DNA of 42,936 nucleotides from assembly GCA_945883235.1 (NCBI GenBank), contig CAMCXF010000029.1, positions 1 through 42,936 on the forward strand, in the 5' to 3' direction. Positions within the stretch are counted from its first letter, which is position 1, and the number at the start of each line of letters is the position of its first letter. Shown here piece after piece: positions 26,013 to 34,800 of the stretch. Source of the DNA: Phenylobacterium deserti. GTDB taxonomy: Bacteria > Pseudomonadota > Alphaproteobacteria > Caulobacterales > Caulobacteraceae. The translations under genes were made by a program, and so were the position numbers. The notes beneath the pieces are model-generated. The model was not told the origin of the DNA. It did not search any database and saw nothing but the letters and a program-made list of their open reading frames with translations.

Positions 26013-26638
26013 GCTGGAAGTTTCGCGTCGGGCGCGCGGAGATAAAGCGGCCGGATCGGTGTGATGGCGCGTACGGCCGCCAGCCTGGCAATGAGCCTTG
26101 CGTCACACCCGTCAGGCGTCAGGCTGATTGCGTCCGGCAAGGCTGATGCCAGAAAAGGGGCACCGGATCCGATCAGCGTGATATCCCGACTGATGGCCAG
26201 TTCAGCGAGGCGCGCCAGGGCCGTCCCGATCAGGAGTCCATCCGGCGCCATCAAGGCCTCACCATTCTCGAATACCTGCAGATAGACCTGGTCGCGTCGC
26301 GCATCGATCACGGCGGCGACCAAGCCGTTCGTCCCTGCCGCCAGAGCCTCCAAGGTGCCGATCCCCACCGCTGGAATGGACAGCGCCGAGGCCAGCCCCT
26401 TGGCGAAGGCGACGCCGACTCTAAGGCCCGTAAACGAGCCAGGGCCGACAGTCGCGCCTACACGGTCGAGGCGATCAAATCTCAGACCAGCCTCGACCAT
26501 TGCTGACCTGGCCATGAGCGCCAACCGTTCCTGATGCCCGCGCGCCATAGCCTCGCTGCGGTGCGCAAGTACGGTATCGCCCTCAAGCACGGCGACCGAG
26601 CAGGCGTTCAGGCAGGTGTCGAGTCCCAGGACGATCAT
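26009..26638 (-). CDS. tsaB: tRNA threonylcarbamoyladenosine biosynthesis protein TsaB
   Basis: A 209-residue ASKHA-fold protein, the partner of TsaD in making t6A37 in tRNA. The N terminus VLGLDTCLNACSVAVLEGD and the central TVGPGSFTGLRVGVAFAKGLA are diagnostic. It lacks the metal site of TsaD, as expected. It lies 31 nt downstream of the nfu-type gene stop and overlaps rimI by 4 nt. Confidence 0.95.
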   Translation of the reverse strand: MIVLGLDTCLNACSVAVLEGDTVLAHRSEAMARGHQERLALMARSAMVEAGLRFDRLDRVGATVGPGSFTGLRVGVAFAKGLASALSIPAVGIGTLEALAAGTNGLVAAVIDARRDQVYLQVFENGEALMAPDGLLIGTALARLAELAISRDITLIGSGAPFLASALPDAISLTPDGCDARLIARLAAVRAITPIRPLYLRAPDAKLPA

Positions 26639-26669
26639 CCTGGCGCAGTTAGCCGGTTCGGCGCGTCGC

Positions 26670-27245
26670 TTAAAGGGCCTGCTCGACCCGGGTCACTTCC
26701 GGCACGTAGTGCTTCAGCATGTTTTCGACACCGGACTTCAGGGTCGCCGACGACGACGGACACCCGGAACAGGCCCCACGCATGTTCAGCCAGACCACAC
26801 CGGTGTCGACGTCAAAGCGGTTGAACAGGATGTCCCCGCCGTCCTGGGCGACCGCCGGGCGGATGCGGGTGTCCAGCAGATCCTTGATCTCGGCCACGAT
26901 CTGGGCGGTATCGCCTTCGTAGACGCCCTCATCATGACCCCCCGCGTCACTGTCGCCCGCGTCGGTGAATAACGGCTGGCCCGAGGTGAAATGATCCATG
27001 ATCGAGGCGAGGATCGGGGCCTTCAGGTGCGACCAGTCCTGATCGGCTTGTTTGCCAACGGTAATGAAGTCTGGACCGTAAAACACGCGTGTAACGCCGT
27101 CGATACCAAACAGGTCGGCGGCCAGAGGTGATGCGGCGGCTTCTTCGGGCGACCGAAAGTCCCGCGTGCCTTCGCCCAGCACGGCTTTGCCGGGCAGGAA
27201 CTTCAGGACTTCTGGATTGGGTGTGGCTTCGGTCTGGATGAACAT
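26670..27245 (-). CDS. NifU/Nfu-type iron-sulfur cluster carrier
   Basis: A 191-residue protein. An Nfu N-terminal domain (MFIQTEATPNPEVLKFLPGK; DGVTRVFYGPDFITVGK) is joined to a C-terminal NifU domain with the cluster-binding CxxC in RGACSGCPSSSATLKSGVE. It carries Fe-S clusters to client enzymes; the radical-SAM protein MiaB encoded nearby would be a plausible client. It follows usp by 52 nt on the same strand. Confidence 0.95.
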   Translation of the reverse strand: MFIQTEATPNPEVLKFLPGKAVLGEGTRDFRSPEEAAASPLAADLFGIDGVTRVFYGPDFITVGKQADQDWSHLKAPILASIMDHFTSGQPLFTDAGDSDAGGHDEGVYEGDTAQIVAEIKDLLDTRIRPAVAQDGGDILFNRFDVDTGVVWLNMRGACSGCPSSSATLKSGVENMLKHYVPEVTRVEQAL

Positions 27246-27297
27246 GGCTGCGATAGATGGTGCTTTCGGGTGCGCGTTGCAATCCCTGCCTTGGCTG

Positions 27298-27774
27298 TCA
27301 TGCGAGATCAGCGATCTCGTCGTCGGTCAGGTCGCCGGGGACGATGGTGATCGGCACCTTGCGGGTGCCCCACTTGACGCCCTCCTTAGCGATGGAGGCG
27401 ACCAGCGGTCCGGGGCCCCGGCCGCCGACGGCGGCGGCCAGCACGAGGATCTTGATGTCCGGATCGTCGGACAGAACCTGTCGCAGGGCCGCACGGGTCG
27501 AATCCGCTGTCTGGATCAGGAACTCCGGCGGCAGGCCCGTCTCGGCCAGAACATACTCTGCAGAGAGCTGCAGGGCGGCCTCGGCTTCCTCGCGCTGCTG
27601 GCGGGCGATTTCATCCCGCACGCCGGACCAATGCTCGAACACCGCAGGCTCGATGACTTTGAGCAAGGCCACGTAACCCCCGGTCGACCGCGCACGGCGG
27701 CAGGCAAAGCGCAGCGCCGCCTGGAACTCGGTGGACTCGTCCGCCACCACAAGAAACTTGCGCCGGTTGCTCAT
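27298..27774 (-). CDS. Universal stress protein family
   Basis: A 158-residue single UspA-like domain. It begins KFLVVADESTEFQAALRFA, with the N-terminal strand and Asp usual for nucleotide-binding Usp folds, and has ILVLAAAVGGRGPGPLVASI in place of the usual G-2x-G-9x-G-S/T loop, so ATP binding is uncertain. Its place between trpS and the nfu gene is conserved in alphaproteobacteria. The function is unknown. Confidence 0.88.
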   Translation of the reverse strand: MSNRRKFLVVADESTEFQAALRFACRRARSTGGYVALLKVIEPAVFEHWSGVRDEIARQQREEAEAALQLSAEYVLAETGLPPEFLIQTADSTRAALRQVLSDDPDIKILVLAAAVGGRGPGPLVASIAKEGVKWGTRKVPITIVPGDLTDDEIADLA

Positions 27775-27810
27775 GGCGCGAACCTGCGGCGCCCCGGGGC
27801 GGTGCGCAAG

Positions 27811-28845
27811 TCAGCCTGCCCAGAAGCCGACGATCTTCTTGACCTCAGCCAGCGTTGGCGCGGCGACTTCGCGGGCGCGGGCGCCACCGGCATCCAGCAC
27901 GCGGTCGATTTCGGCGGGGTCCGACAACATGCGGCGCATCTCTCCGCCGATAGGTGCCATGACCGACACGGCCAGGTCTGCCAGTTTCGGCTTGAAGGCC
28001 CCGAAGCCCTGGCCAGCGAACTCGCTGAGGACGTCCTGCGAGCCGCGACCCGCCAGCGCCGCATAAATGCCGACAAGGTTCTCGGCCTCGGTTCGGCCCT
28101 TGAGCTCCTCCAGCGTCTCAGGCAGCACCTCGGCGTCAGTACGGGCCTTGCGGATCTTCTGGGCGATGGTGTCGGCGTCGTCGATCAGGTTGATCCGGGA
28201 ATTGTCCGAGGGATCGGACTTGGACATCTTCGCCGAGCCGTCGCGCAGGCTCATGATCCGGGCGCCGGGCCCCTGGGTCAGGGCATCGGGCAGCGGGAAG
28301 AAGCCTGGCGCGTCGAAGTCGTGATTGAACTTGGCCGCGATGTCTCTTGTCAGCTCAAGGTGTTGCCGTTGGTCTTCGCCTACCGGAACATGTGTCGCCT
28401 TGTAGATCAGGATGTCGGCGGCCTGCAGCACGGGATAGGTGTAGAGACCGACACTCTCGCGTTCCTTGTGCTTGCCGGCCTTGTCCTTGAACTGGGTCAT
28501 CCGGTCCAGCCAGCCCAGGCGGGCAACGCAGTTGAACACCCATGCCAGTTCCGCGTGCCCGGGCACTGCAGACTGGGCGAAGATGGTAGCGACCTTGGGA
28601 TCGAGACCCGTAGCCAGGTAGGCCGCGGCGATTTCACGGACCTGACCTTTCAGCTTGGTCGGGTCCTGCCAGGCGGTGATGGCGTGCAAATCTGCCACGA
28701 AGATGAAGGTCTCCATCTCGTGCTGCAGGCGGGCGAATTTTACCAACGCGCCCAGATAGTTGCCGAGATGCAGATCGCCCGACGGCTGGACACCGGAGAG
28801 CACGCGTTGGGGGCCCGCGTAAGGGGCTGGGGCTTGATCGGTCAT
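27811..28845 (-). CDS. trpS: Tryptophanyl-tRNA synthetase
   Basis: A 344-residue class I synthetase. The HIGH-equivalent is [12 protein letters not shown] (about residues 20-31), and the KMSKS motif is [16 protein letters not shown] (about residue 205). ATG 28845 is chosen over the upstream TTG 28884 because it places the HIGH motif at the normal distance; no strong ribosome site is seen. The 122-nt gap upstream to the SGNH gene holds only a short CGGGC/GCCCG hairpin near 28876. Confidence 0.97.
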   Translation of the reverse strand: MTDQAPAPYAGPQRVLSGVQPSGDLHLGNYLGALVKFARLQHEMETFIFVADLHAITAWQDPTKLKGQVREIAAAYLATGLDPKVATIFAQSAVPGHAELAWVFNCVARLGWLDRMTQFKDKAGKHKERESVGLYTYPVLQAADILIYKATHVPVGEDQRQHLELTRDIAAKFNHDFDAPGFFPLPDALTQGPGARIMSLRDGSAKMSKSDPSDNSRINLIDDADTIAQKIRKARTDAEVLPETLEELKGRTEAENLVGIYAALAGRGSQDVLSEFAGQGFGAFKPKLADLAVSVMAPIGGEMRRMLSDPAEIDRVLDAGGARAREVAAPTLAEVKKIVGFWAG

Positions 28846-28967
28846 GATGTCAGGCTTCTGAAGGATGCGGACAGGCGGGCGCAAGGCCCGAAACGACGGT
28901 GGCTCAGATCGTCAGCGCCATCGCCGACGATCGCTGGTGGCAGGGCCTGGCCGGGCGAACAACAACG

Positions 28968-29885
28968 TCAAGGCAGGCGACCTTTTTCCTTCAGATAGGC
29001 GTTCATACTAGCCTGTGCTGCCTCGCTGGAAAAGCTGCCCTCGCCCAGTTGCCAGATGACGACCTTTGTCGTCGGCTCGCGCGCGCGCAGATGCGTCACC
29101 ATGGCGGCCCATGATCCCTCTGCGCCAAACTCCACCCGATGTGACACCCGACGGTCCAGAAGCTGGCTGAGCGTTTGCGGTAGGCCGTAGCGTCGGGCCA
29201 CGAAACTGCTGCCGACGACGGTCACGCGGCCCGATCCCACCGGTTCGACCTTGTACTCACGCTGGGTGAAGCGTTCCTCGCCAAGGCTCAGATCGCCTTG
29301 CCGCCGCAGAATGGCGACCAGGTCGGGATACCGGCGGACCTGTTCCCAGCCGCCCAGTCGCTCGCCGTCAGGGAGCTCGACGGGCAAGGGTGTTTCGGCG
29401 GCGATTTTGGTTGCCAGGACCTGGGCGACCTCCTCGGCGGCATAGCCCGTCCAGTGCGCATCGCGGCGGAAGTAGGCGCGACCGTCCTGAAGGTGCCGAC
29501 GTTTCAGAAGGGGCAGGGCATCGACCACATGGATGCCTGAGGCTTCCAGCGATGCGATCAAGCTGTCGTAGCCCTTCGCGCGTTCAACTTCGAACTTGCG
29601 GAGGCGCGGAAGATGTTCGCTGACCACCCGGGCCTTGGTCGGCGTCACCACAACGATCAGCTGTTGGCCCTGCGCCTTGAGCGCAGCATCCACCTCGACG
29701 ACCAGCCGCGCACCTTGTCGGGCAGCGCTCTTGCGTTCGTCAACCAGCCGCTCCCAGCCTGGATAGAGCCAGCCGTCCGAGCCCACCAGCACATCAGCAG
29801 GCGGGCGCAGGAAAGCCGGCGCATAGGCCAGGATCATCAGAGCCGTCACCGCCGCCAGGATCAGCAGCGACACCAGTTTACGCAT
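28968..29885 (-). CDS. Periplasmic SGNH/AlgX-like O-acetyltransferase domain protein
   Basis: A 305-residue protein anchored by one N-terminal helix (KLVSLLILAAVTALMILAY), with the rest in the periplasm. It begins with VGSDGWLYPGWERL, as in AlgX/AlgJ proteins. Catalytic marks are the Asp-His pair in RRDAHWTGYAAEEV (about residue 142) and the nucleophile serine in VVGSSFVARR (about residue 225). AlgX/AlgJ/PatB-type proteins move acetyl groups onto polysaccharides. Its start overlaps the acyltransferase stop by 8 nt, so the two are translationally linked and probably act together. The substrate is unknown. Confidence 0.8.
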   Translation of the reverse strand: MRKLVSLLILAAVTALMILAYAPAFLRPPADVLVGSDGWLYPGWERLVDERKSAARQGARLVVEVDAALKAQGQQLIVVVTPTKARVVSEHLPRLRKFEVERAKGYDSLIASLEASGIHVVDALPLLKRRHLQDGRAYFRRDAHWTGYAAEEVAQVLATKIAAETPLPVELPDGERLGGWEQVRRYPDLVAILRRQGDLSLGEERFTQREYKVEPVGSGRVTVVGSSFVARRYGLPQTLSQLLDRRVSHRVEFGAEGSWAAMVTHLRAREPTTKVVIWQLGEGSFSSEAAQASMNAYLKEKGRLP

Positions 29886-31026
29886 AGCGGCCAGCCTCGG
29901 GCGACATCAGCAGTATCAGCAGCATCGTCACGCCAACAGCAGCCGCACCCAACACCAGCGTCAGGCCTGGACGGCTGGCCAGGGCCCGGGACCGTCGGAT
30001 GGGCATCTCGATGACCCGCAGGCTGACCGCCGCCAGGCCCAGGGCAACGAGCGCCAACGCTGTGCGCGCGGGCAGTCCCAGATCGGGCGCAGCGGCGTTG
30101 GCAAAGATCAGGATCGGCCAATGCCAAAGGTACCAGCCATAGGAAAGCTTGCCCAAGGCCTGCATCGGGCGCGACGCCAGACCGCGATTGATCAGGCCGG
30201 TGTCCGCTACCGTGAGAACGATCAGGCTGGTGCCGGTCACAGGTAACAGCGCCGCCCAACCCGGATAGAGGGTGTCGCGCGACAACATGATCGCTGCCAA
30301 AGCAATGCTTCCGAGGCCAAGCACCGCGACCGCGCTTCGTATGACGCGAGGCGGCGCGAAGCCTCGCGGCAGGGTGGCCAACACGCCACCGACCGCGAAT
30401 TCCCAGAGCCGGGTCGGGAGGCTGAAAAACGCCGCCGGAGGGTTCACGGGTGTCAACTGGACGGACGCGGCGAACGACAGGATCATGACCACCGTGATCG
30501 CCGCGCACAACCCGGTGCGCCGCCCTGGCACGACCGCCAGCAACAACGGCCAGAGCAGATAGAACTGCGCCTCCACCCCCAGAGACCAGGTGTGCAGCAC
30601 CGGATTGCGCGCCACCTCCGCGTCAAAATAGCTGAACGATTCAGCGATGAACTGCAGGTTTGAAGCATAGCCTGCAGCGGCCATCGCAGCGGCCGTGAAA
30701 GATGCATGTCGCTGGTCCGGCGCGAGCGCCAGATTGGCGATTGCGCAGGCGATCAGCACGACCAGCCCGGCCGGAAGCAGGCGTCGGACGCGGCGTGCAT
30801 AGAAGTCCGTCAGACTTGCGGGTTCGTCGCTTTCGCGCGCGGCGACGATGAAACCGGTGATCAGGAAACCCGAAATTACAAAGAACACGTCCACGCCGAC
30901 GAAGCCGCCAGACACGGCTGGCACGCCGACGTGGAACAGAATCACCAACAGAATCGCGACCGCCCGCAGGCCTTCGATGGCGGGCTGGAACGCCTGGGAC
31001 GCCGTCGGGATCGCCGGCGCGCTCAG
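29878..31026 (-). CDS. Acyltransferase-3 (OafA-like) membrane protein, probable CTG start
   Basis: An inner-membrane acyltransferase of about 382 residues with about ten hydrophobic segments. The family hallmark begins IEGLRAVAILLVILFHVG and continues GGFVGVDVFFVISGFLITGF; the catalytic His is in LFHVG. The conserved IEGLRA lies upstream of the first TTG (30948). The frame back to an in-frame stop (31057-31059) has no ATG, GTG or TTG, but has CTG 31026, which overlaps the murJ stop as CTGA and has GGGGA about 7 nt upstream. That start is chosen. OafA proteins often carry a fused SGNH domain; here this is a separate overlapping gene. The annotated start is uncertain, the family is not. Confidence 0.82.
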   Translation of the reverse strand: MSAPAIPTASQAFQPAIEGLRAVAILLVILFHVGVPAVSGGFVGVDVFFVISGFLITGFIVAARESDEPASLTDFYARRVRRLLPAGLVVLIACAIANLALAPDQRHASFTAAAMAAAGYASNLQFIAESFSYFDAEVARNPVLHTWSLGVEAQFYLLWPLLLAVVPGRRTGLCAAITVVMILSFAASVQLTPVNPPAAFFSLPTRLWEFAVGGVLATLPRGFAPPRVIRSAVAVLGLGSIALAAIMLSRDTLYPGWAALLPVTGTSLIVLTVADTGLINRGLASRPMQALGKLSYGWYLWHWPILIFANAAAPDLGLPARTALALVALGLAAVSLRVIEMPIRRSRALASRPGLTLVLGAAAVGVTMLLILLMSPEAGRYA

Positions 31027-32723
31027 AGTGGGTCCCCGGTGACCGGCGTCGCCACATCACCCTTTCGCCGCCGAAATGCAGCCCGCGCCTCGGATGGGGT
31101 GACGCCGCCAAAAGCGAACAACAGAGCCGGATAGAGCAGCCCGCCCACCACGCAGAGCAACAGCACCGCGATTTCCTTGGCGCCGAGAAAGCCGACGCCA
31201 TCGCCCAGCGGTGCCTCCAGCAGCGGTCGGACGTGCGAGGCGGCGGCTACGGACAGGCCCAGTCCCAGGCTGGCAAGCATGACACGGATCATCTTTCCGG
31301 AAGCGCGCACCGACGGCGTCCAGTGTCCTTTGGCATGCAGCCGCGCCACCATCTGTGCGACCGTGATCCACGAGGCGATCGATGTGGCGATGGCGATACC
31401 CTGAAACCCCAGGGTGAAAAACAGGGCCACGCCCAGTGCGATGTTTACACCCACCGACAGCAGCGAGAAATTCATCGGCGTCCGTGTATCCCCGCGCGCG
31501 AAAAACGCCGGCTGAAGGATCTTGATCAGCACAAAGGCTGGCACCCCCCACCCGTAGTGGAACAGCAGCTTGGCCGCGTTCGCCGCGTCCTCGCTGGTGA
31601 ACGCGCCCCGTGTGAAGAAGCCGTCGGTCAGATACCCGGCCATGCCCATGAGCGCCGCCGCCGCCGGTAGGCTGAGCGCGAGGCCAAAAACCACGGCCTG
31701 ATCCATGGCAGCCTGGGTGTCGGCCGTATCGGCGGTCTGAAAAGACGTCGAGAGCCTTGGCAACAGCGCAACGCCAATGGCGACACCCACGAGGCTCAGC
31801 GGGAGTTGATAAAACCGCTCGGCGATGTTCAGCCAGACCCGCATCCCAGCCACCTGACTGGCCAGCATGGCCGAGATGAACAGGTTGATCTGTGTGGCGC
31901 TGGAGGCGATCACGCCGGGCACCATGCGGCGGATCATCGCCTTGATCTCGGGCGTCAGTTTCAGATGGCGGATGTGGATCCGCGCCCCACTGCGCCTGGC
32001 ACCCCACCAGCAGAGGCCGGCCTGGCTGATCCCCGCGACCGCCACACCCCACGATGCGGCATAGGCGGCCTGAACGGGATCATGCTGCGGCAGGATGGCG
32101 ATCAGCATCACCACGTTCAGCACCGTCGGATAGAAGCCGTAGATGATGAAGCGCCCGCGCGCCTGCAGCGTACCGGCGAACAGGGCGGCGATCACCATGC
32201 AGGGCAGGTACGGCATGGTGATCTGGGTCAGGATCACCGCCAGCTTGAACTTGGCCGGATCGGCCAGAAACCCGTAGCTATAGGCCATCATCAGCCAGGG
32301 CATGGCCAACTGACAGGCGATGGTGATCGCGATGGACGCCGCCGCCATGGTGGCCAGAGTATCGGAGGCGAACCGGTCTGCGGCTTCCTTGCCGTCAGAT
32401 GCAAGCCGCTTGGCATAGTCCGGCACGAAGGCCGCCGCGAAGGCCCCCTCAGCGAACATGCGCCGGAACAAATTCGGAAACGCCAGCGCCGTATAATAGG
32501 CGTCCGCCGCGATAGTCTGACTGGCACCCAGTTTGGCGGTAATCACCAGATCGCGCGCCAGCCCCATGAACCGGCTGACCAGGGTCAGGCCGGAAAAGAT
32601 CGCCGACGAGCGCAGCAGGCCCTGGCGCTTGGGCGGCGGTTCGGCGGCGGCGGGCGTTTCAGTCACAGGGTGTTGGTCGGCTGTGTCGGGAGCGGCGTCA
32701 ACCTGGCGGATAGACTCTGACAC
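31023..32723 (-). CDS. murJ: Lipid II flippase MurJ
   Basis: A 566-residue inner-membrane protein with about 14 hydrophobic segments that moves lipid II outward for peptidoglycan synthesis. The family N terminus is LLRSSAIFSGLTLVSRFMGLARD, followed by DAYYTALAFPNLFRRMFAEGAFAAAFVP, the most diagnostic MurJ stretch. GTG 32723 with GGGA upstream is chosen; the frame opens further upstream with a TTG (32789) that lies in a palindrome. A proline/acidic N-terminal extension of about 35 residues precedes the first helix. The acyltransferase gene follows with a 4-nt overlap. Confidence 0.94.
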   Translation of the reverse strand: MSESIRQVDAAPDTADQHPVTETPAAAEPPPKRQGLLRSSAIFSGLTLVSRFMGLARDLVITAKLGASQTIAADAYYTALAFPNLFRRMFAEGAFAAAFVPDYAKRLASDGKEAADRFASDTLATMAAASIAITIACQLAMPWLMMAYSYGFLADPAKFKLAVILTQITMPYLPCMVIAALFAGTLQARGRFIIYGFYPTVLNVVMLIAILPQHDPVQAAYAASWGVAVAGISQAGLCWWGARRSGARIHIRHLKLTPEIKAMIRRMVPGVIASSATQINLFISAMLASQVAGMRVWLNIAERFYQLPLSLVGVAIGVALLPRLSTSFQTADTADTQAAMDQAVVFGLALSLPAAAALMGMAGYLTDGFFTRGAFTSEDAANAAKLLFHYGWGVPAFVLIKILQPAFFARGDTRTPMNFSLLSVGVNIALGVALFFTLGFQGIAIATSIASWITVAQMVARLHAKGHWTPSVRASGKMIRVMLASLGLGLSVAAASHVRPLLEAPLGDGVGFLGAKEIAVLLLCVVGGLLYPALLFAFGGVTPSEARAAFRRRKGDVATPVTGDPL

Positions 32724-32776
32724 CTCGTCCCGGATGAACGCCTGAAACCGGACTCTCGGAAGGTCCGCAATGGGGG

Positions 32777-32805
32777 ATAGCCGACACAACGCCTCGGTCG
32801 GCTAT
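32777..32805. repeat. Perfect 9-bp inverted repeat upstream of murJ
   Basis: ATAGCCGAC (32777-32785) and GTCGGCTAT (32797-32805) flank an 11-bp centre, giving a 20-bp centre-to-centre spacing on one DNA face. It lies between murJ and a divergent membrane protein gene, 54 bp upstream of the murJ GTG, so it suits an operator for either gene. A leader hairpin is the alternative. Confidence 0.5.
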
Positions 32806-32949
32806 GTGCACAAGCTTGTCTCAGGCCGATAGTGCATTGTGTGGGTGGCCATTCTGCTGGCTGCACCGTCCGATAGGTCAAACTCACCTTGATCTCCGGC
32901 CGTGGCGAGCCGGCCCGTGCCAGGAGGGGAAATTCAAAAAGTCGCCCAG

Positions 32950-33666
32950 ATGGCGAAGATCGACCGGCTGTTTTTCCCGGCCTTCGTCCTGTTCGGCTGG
33001 ATCGCGGTGGTGATGGGTTTCGGTCCCGTCGTCTGGAAGCGCTTTCAGGGATTGTCTGACGGCCCGGCGTCGGTTGTCCTGCAAGTCCACGTTTTCGCCT
33101 TTGTCGGTTGGATGGCGCTGCTGAGCACACAGGTCTTGCTCGTTCGCGTCGGGCACACCGCGTTGCATCGGATCCTGGGTTTGGGCCTGGTTGTCTTGCT
33201 GCCAGTCATGGTCGTTGCTGGTATGTGGACGGAGATCGAATCGCAGCGCCGCTCTGATCCTCAAATAGAAGACGACCTTAGATTCATCGCTACGCCGCTC
33301 ATCGAGACGATCCTCTTCGCAGGGCTGGCAGTCGCAGCGTTCCTGAAGCGAAATGACCCGGCGTCGCACAAGCGGCTGATCCTGATGGCGACCAGTATTA
33401 TCCTCGTCGCGGCGTTCAACAGATGGTGGGGTGAATCCTTGGACGGCTGGCTCGGAAATGGGTACTGGGCCCCGATCTTGAGCAAATACTTCGGCCCCAA
33501 CCTGTTGATGGCTTGCGGCATGGCTCACGATCTCAACTCAAGGGGCACAATCCATCGGACGTATCTGGTTGCCGTGCCCGTGGTGGTGACGGCAGAAATA
33601 GTCGCTGGCCTGATTTGGCACGCAGCTTGGTGGCCAGAGGTTGCGCGGCGGATCATCGGATACTGA
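32950..33666 (+). CDS. Multi-pass membrane protein of unknown function
   Basis: A 238-residue protein with about seven hydrophobic helices, among them LFFPAFVLFGWIAVVMGFG, VFAFVGWMALLSTQVLLV, ILGLGLVVLLPVMVVAGMW and a C-terminal VPVVVTAEIVAGLIW. Histidines fall in or near helices (QVHVF, VGHTALH, PASHKRL, WHAAWW), which recalls haem-binding or DUF2306-like membrane proteins, but no family is certain. ATG 32950 is used; an AGGAGGGG sits 20 nt upstream, too far for a normal ribosome site, so the true start may be earlier. It is divergent from murJ and opens the accessory block. Confidence 0.7.
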   Translation: MAKIDRLFFPAFVLFGWIAVVMGFGPVVWKRFQGLSDGPASVVLQVHVFAFVGWMALLSTQVLLVRVGHTALHRILGLGLVVLLPVMVVAGMWTEIESQRRSDPQIEDDLRFIATPLIETILFAGLAVAAFLKRNDPASHKRLILMATSIILVAAFNRWWGESLDGWLGNGYWAPILSKYFGPNLLMACGMAHDLNSRGTIHRTYLVAVPVVVTAEIVAGLIWHAAWWPEVARRIIGY

Positions 33667-33893
33667 CGAAGCGGTGTTGGTCGATGGACTGGTTTTCAGG
33701 GTCCGGATAGAGCGATTGGCACCTTCCAACCCCAGGCATTGATCCTGTGATTGCAGACTTCGCCAAGCACCGCTCAGGGTCGAAACCGGAAGCCGACAGT
33801 TCCGGGTGCGTGGCGGGCTACGACCGCCCCTCATAAGGCAGGTGAGGCGAAAATGTACTTGATGTAGGCTGCCGCTAACGGCGGGCGGAACTC

Positions 33894-34370
33894 ATGGAAA
33901 TCTCGCGACGAACCTTGTTGGCAATACTCACGGCTACGGGCGCAGCATCGGCAGGTCCTTTTGCCCAGGGCGCTACGACGCTCACCTGCGAACCCGAGGC
34001 AAACCGGCGGATCGTGCTCGACTTCTATCGAATGGGGCTTGTCGAACTTCAGCCACGCACAGCGTTTGAGCGGTACATGTCTGCGGACTTTGTCGAGCAC
34101 AAGCCGGACGTCCCAAGTGGAACACGCGAGGCTGTGGCAGCCTACCTTGAGGCCCTCATCAAGAGTGTTCCGGACCCTCGCTGGGAAGTTCTCCGGACCG
34201 TGGCCGAGGGCGATTTCGTGTTCCTGCATGCTCGGTTTACTCCCGCCAAGGGCGCACCCGCATATGCCGTTGCGGAACTGTTCCGACTAAAGAATTGTCA
34301 GATTGTCGAGCACTGGGACGTTGTTGCGGGACCGCCCGAGAGGCAGCTCAATCCGCACCCGCGGTTCTAA
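33894..34370 (+). CDS. Exported SnoaL-like (NTF2-fold) protein
   Basis: A 158-residue protein with a Tat-like signal (EISRRTLLAILTATGAASAG). The mature part reads NRRIVLDFYRMGLVELQP, MSADFVEHKPDVPSGTREAV, PRWEVLRTVAEGDFVFLHARF and FRLKNCQIVEHWDVV, the usual pattern of SnoaL-like NTF2-fold proteins with conserved Asp/His in the pocket. Such proteins can be cyclases, isomerases or simple binders. The 227-nt gap before it holds no gene I can support. Confidence 0.8.
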   Translation: MEISRRTLLAILTATGAASAGPFAQGATTLTCEPEANRRIVLDFYRMGLVELQPRTAFERYMSADFVEHKPDVPSGTREAVAAYLEALIKSVPDPRWEVLRTVAEGDFVFLHARFTPAKGAPAYAVAELFRLKNCQIVEHWDVVAGPPERQLNPHPRF

Positions 34371-34475
34371 GCGTCGAGCGGCCTGATCGAAAACCCGCTA
34401 ACTTCCGCTTTCGGATCGCGAGCGGTCGATGGGCATGGCGTGGAAATGTGAGCGCATGGACCACCTGGGGCCTGG

Positions 34476-34670
34476 TTAGAGGCGACCCATTCTCATGGCG
34501 CCAGAGTGGCCCACTCCCATGCCGCCAAGGAGCCAGAGCAAGACCAGAACCAGCAGGATGAAACCGAGGACCCCGCCCAGACCGGGGAGGCCGTAGCTTC
34601 GATGCGCGTAGTACCTGCCGCCCCCGCCAACCAGCAGGAGCACCACGGCGATGATGAGGATGAGGCCCAT
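34476..34670 (-). CDS. Small glycine/leucine-rich membrane protein
   Basis: A 64-residue protein starting at ATG 34670: an N-terminal helix (LILIIAVVLLLVGGGG), a short loop with tyrosines and basic residues (RYYAHRSYGLPG), and a second helix (GVLGFILLVLVLLWLLGG). The layout resembles DUF3309-type small membrane proteins. A longer form from 34718 is possible. The residue pattern and helix pair argue that it is real. Confidence 0.6.
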   Translation of the reverse strand: MGLILIIAVVLLLVGGGGRYYAHRSYGLPGLGGVLGFILLVLVLLWLLGGMGVGHSGAMRMGRL

Positions 34671-34800
34671 GGGAAACCCGTTCGGATCGCCCCGCCAAAT
34701 CGGCGAAGCAACTGTCAACGTTTGCGCTCAGGGTTCGTTCCGGTCGCGCCCGACCTTACTTCAGAGCACCGGAAGCGTACCCACCCATGTAGGCAATCAC

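Noticed and set aside
30946..30948. TTG 30948 as the acyltransferase start
   Set aside because: It would remove the conserved IEGLRAVAIL segment and part of the first helix; CTG 31026 explains the conserved upstream coding.
34716..34777. Inverted repeat TTCCGGT...ACCGGAA near 34739-34775
   Set aside because: Seven-bp arms with a spacer of about 23 nt in a GC-rich gap are likely by chance and have no clear gene relation.
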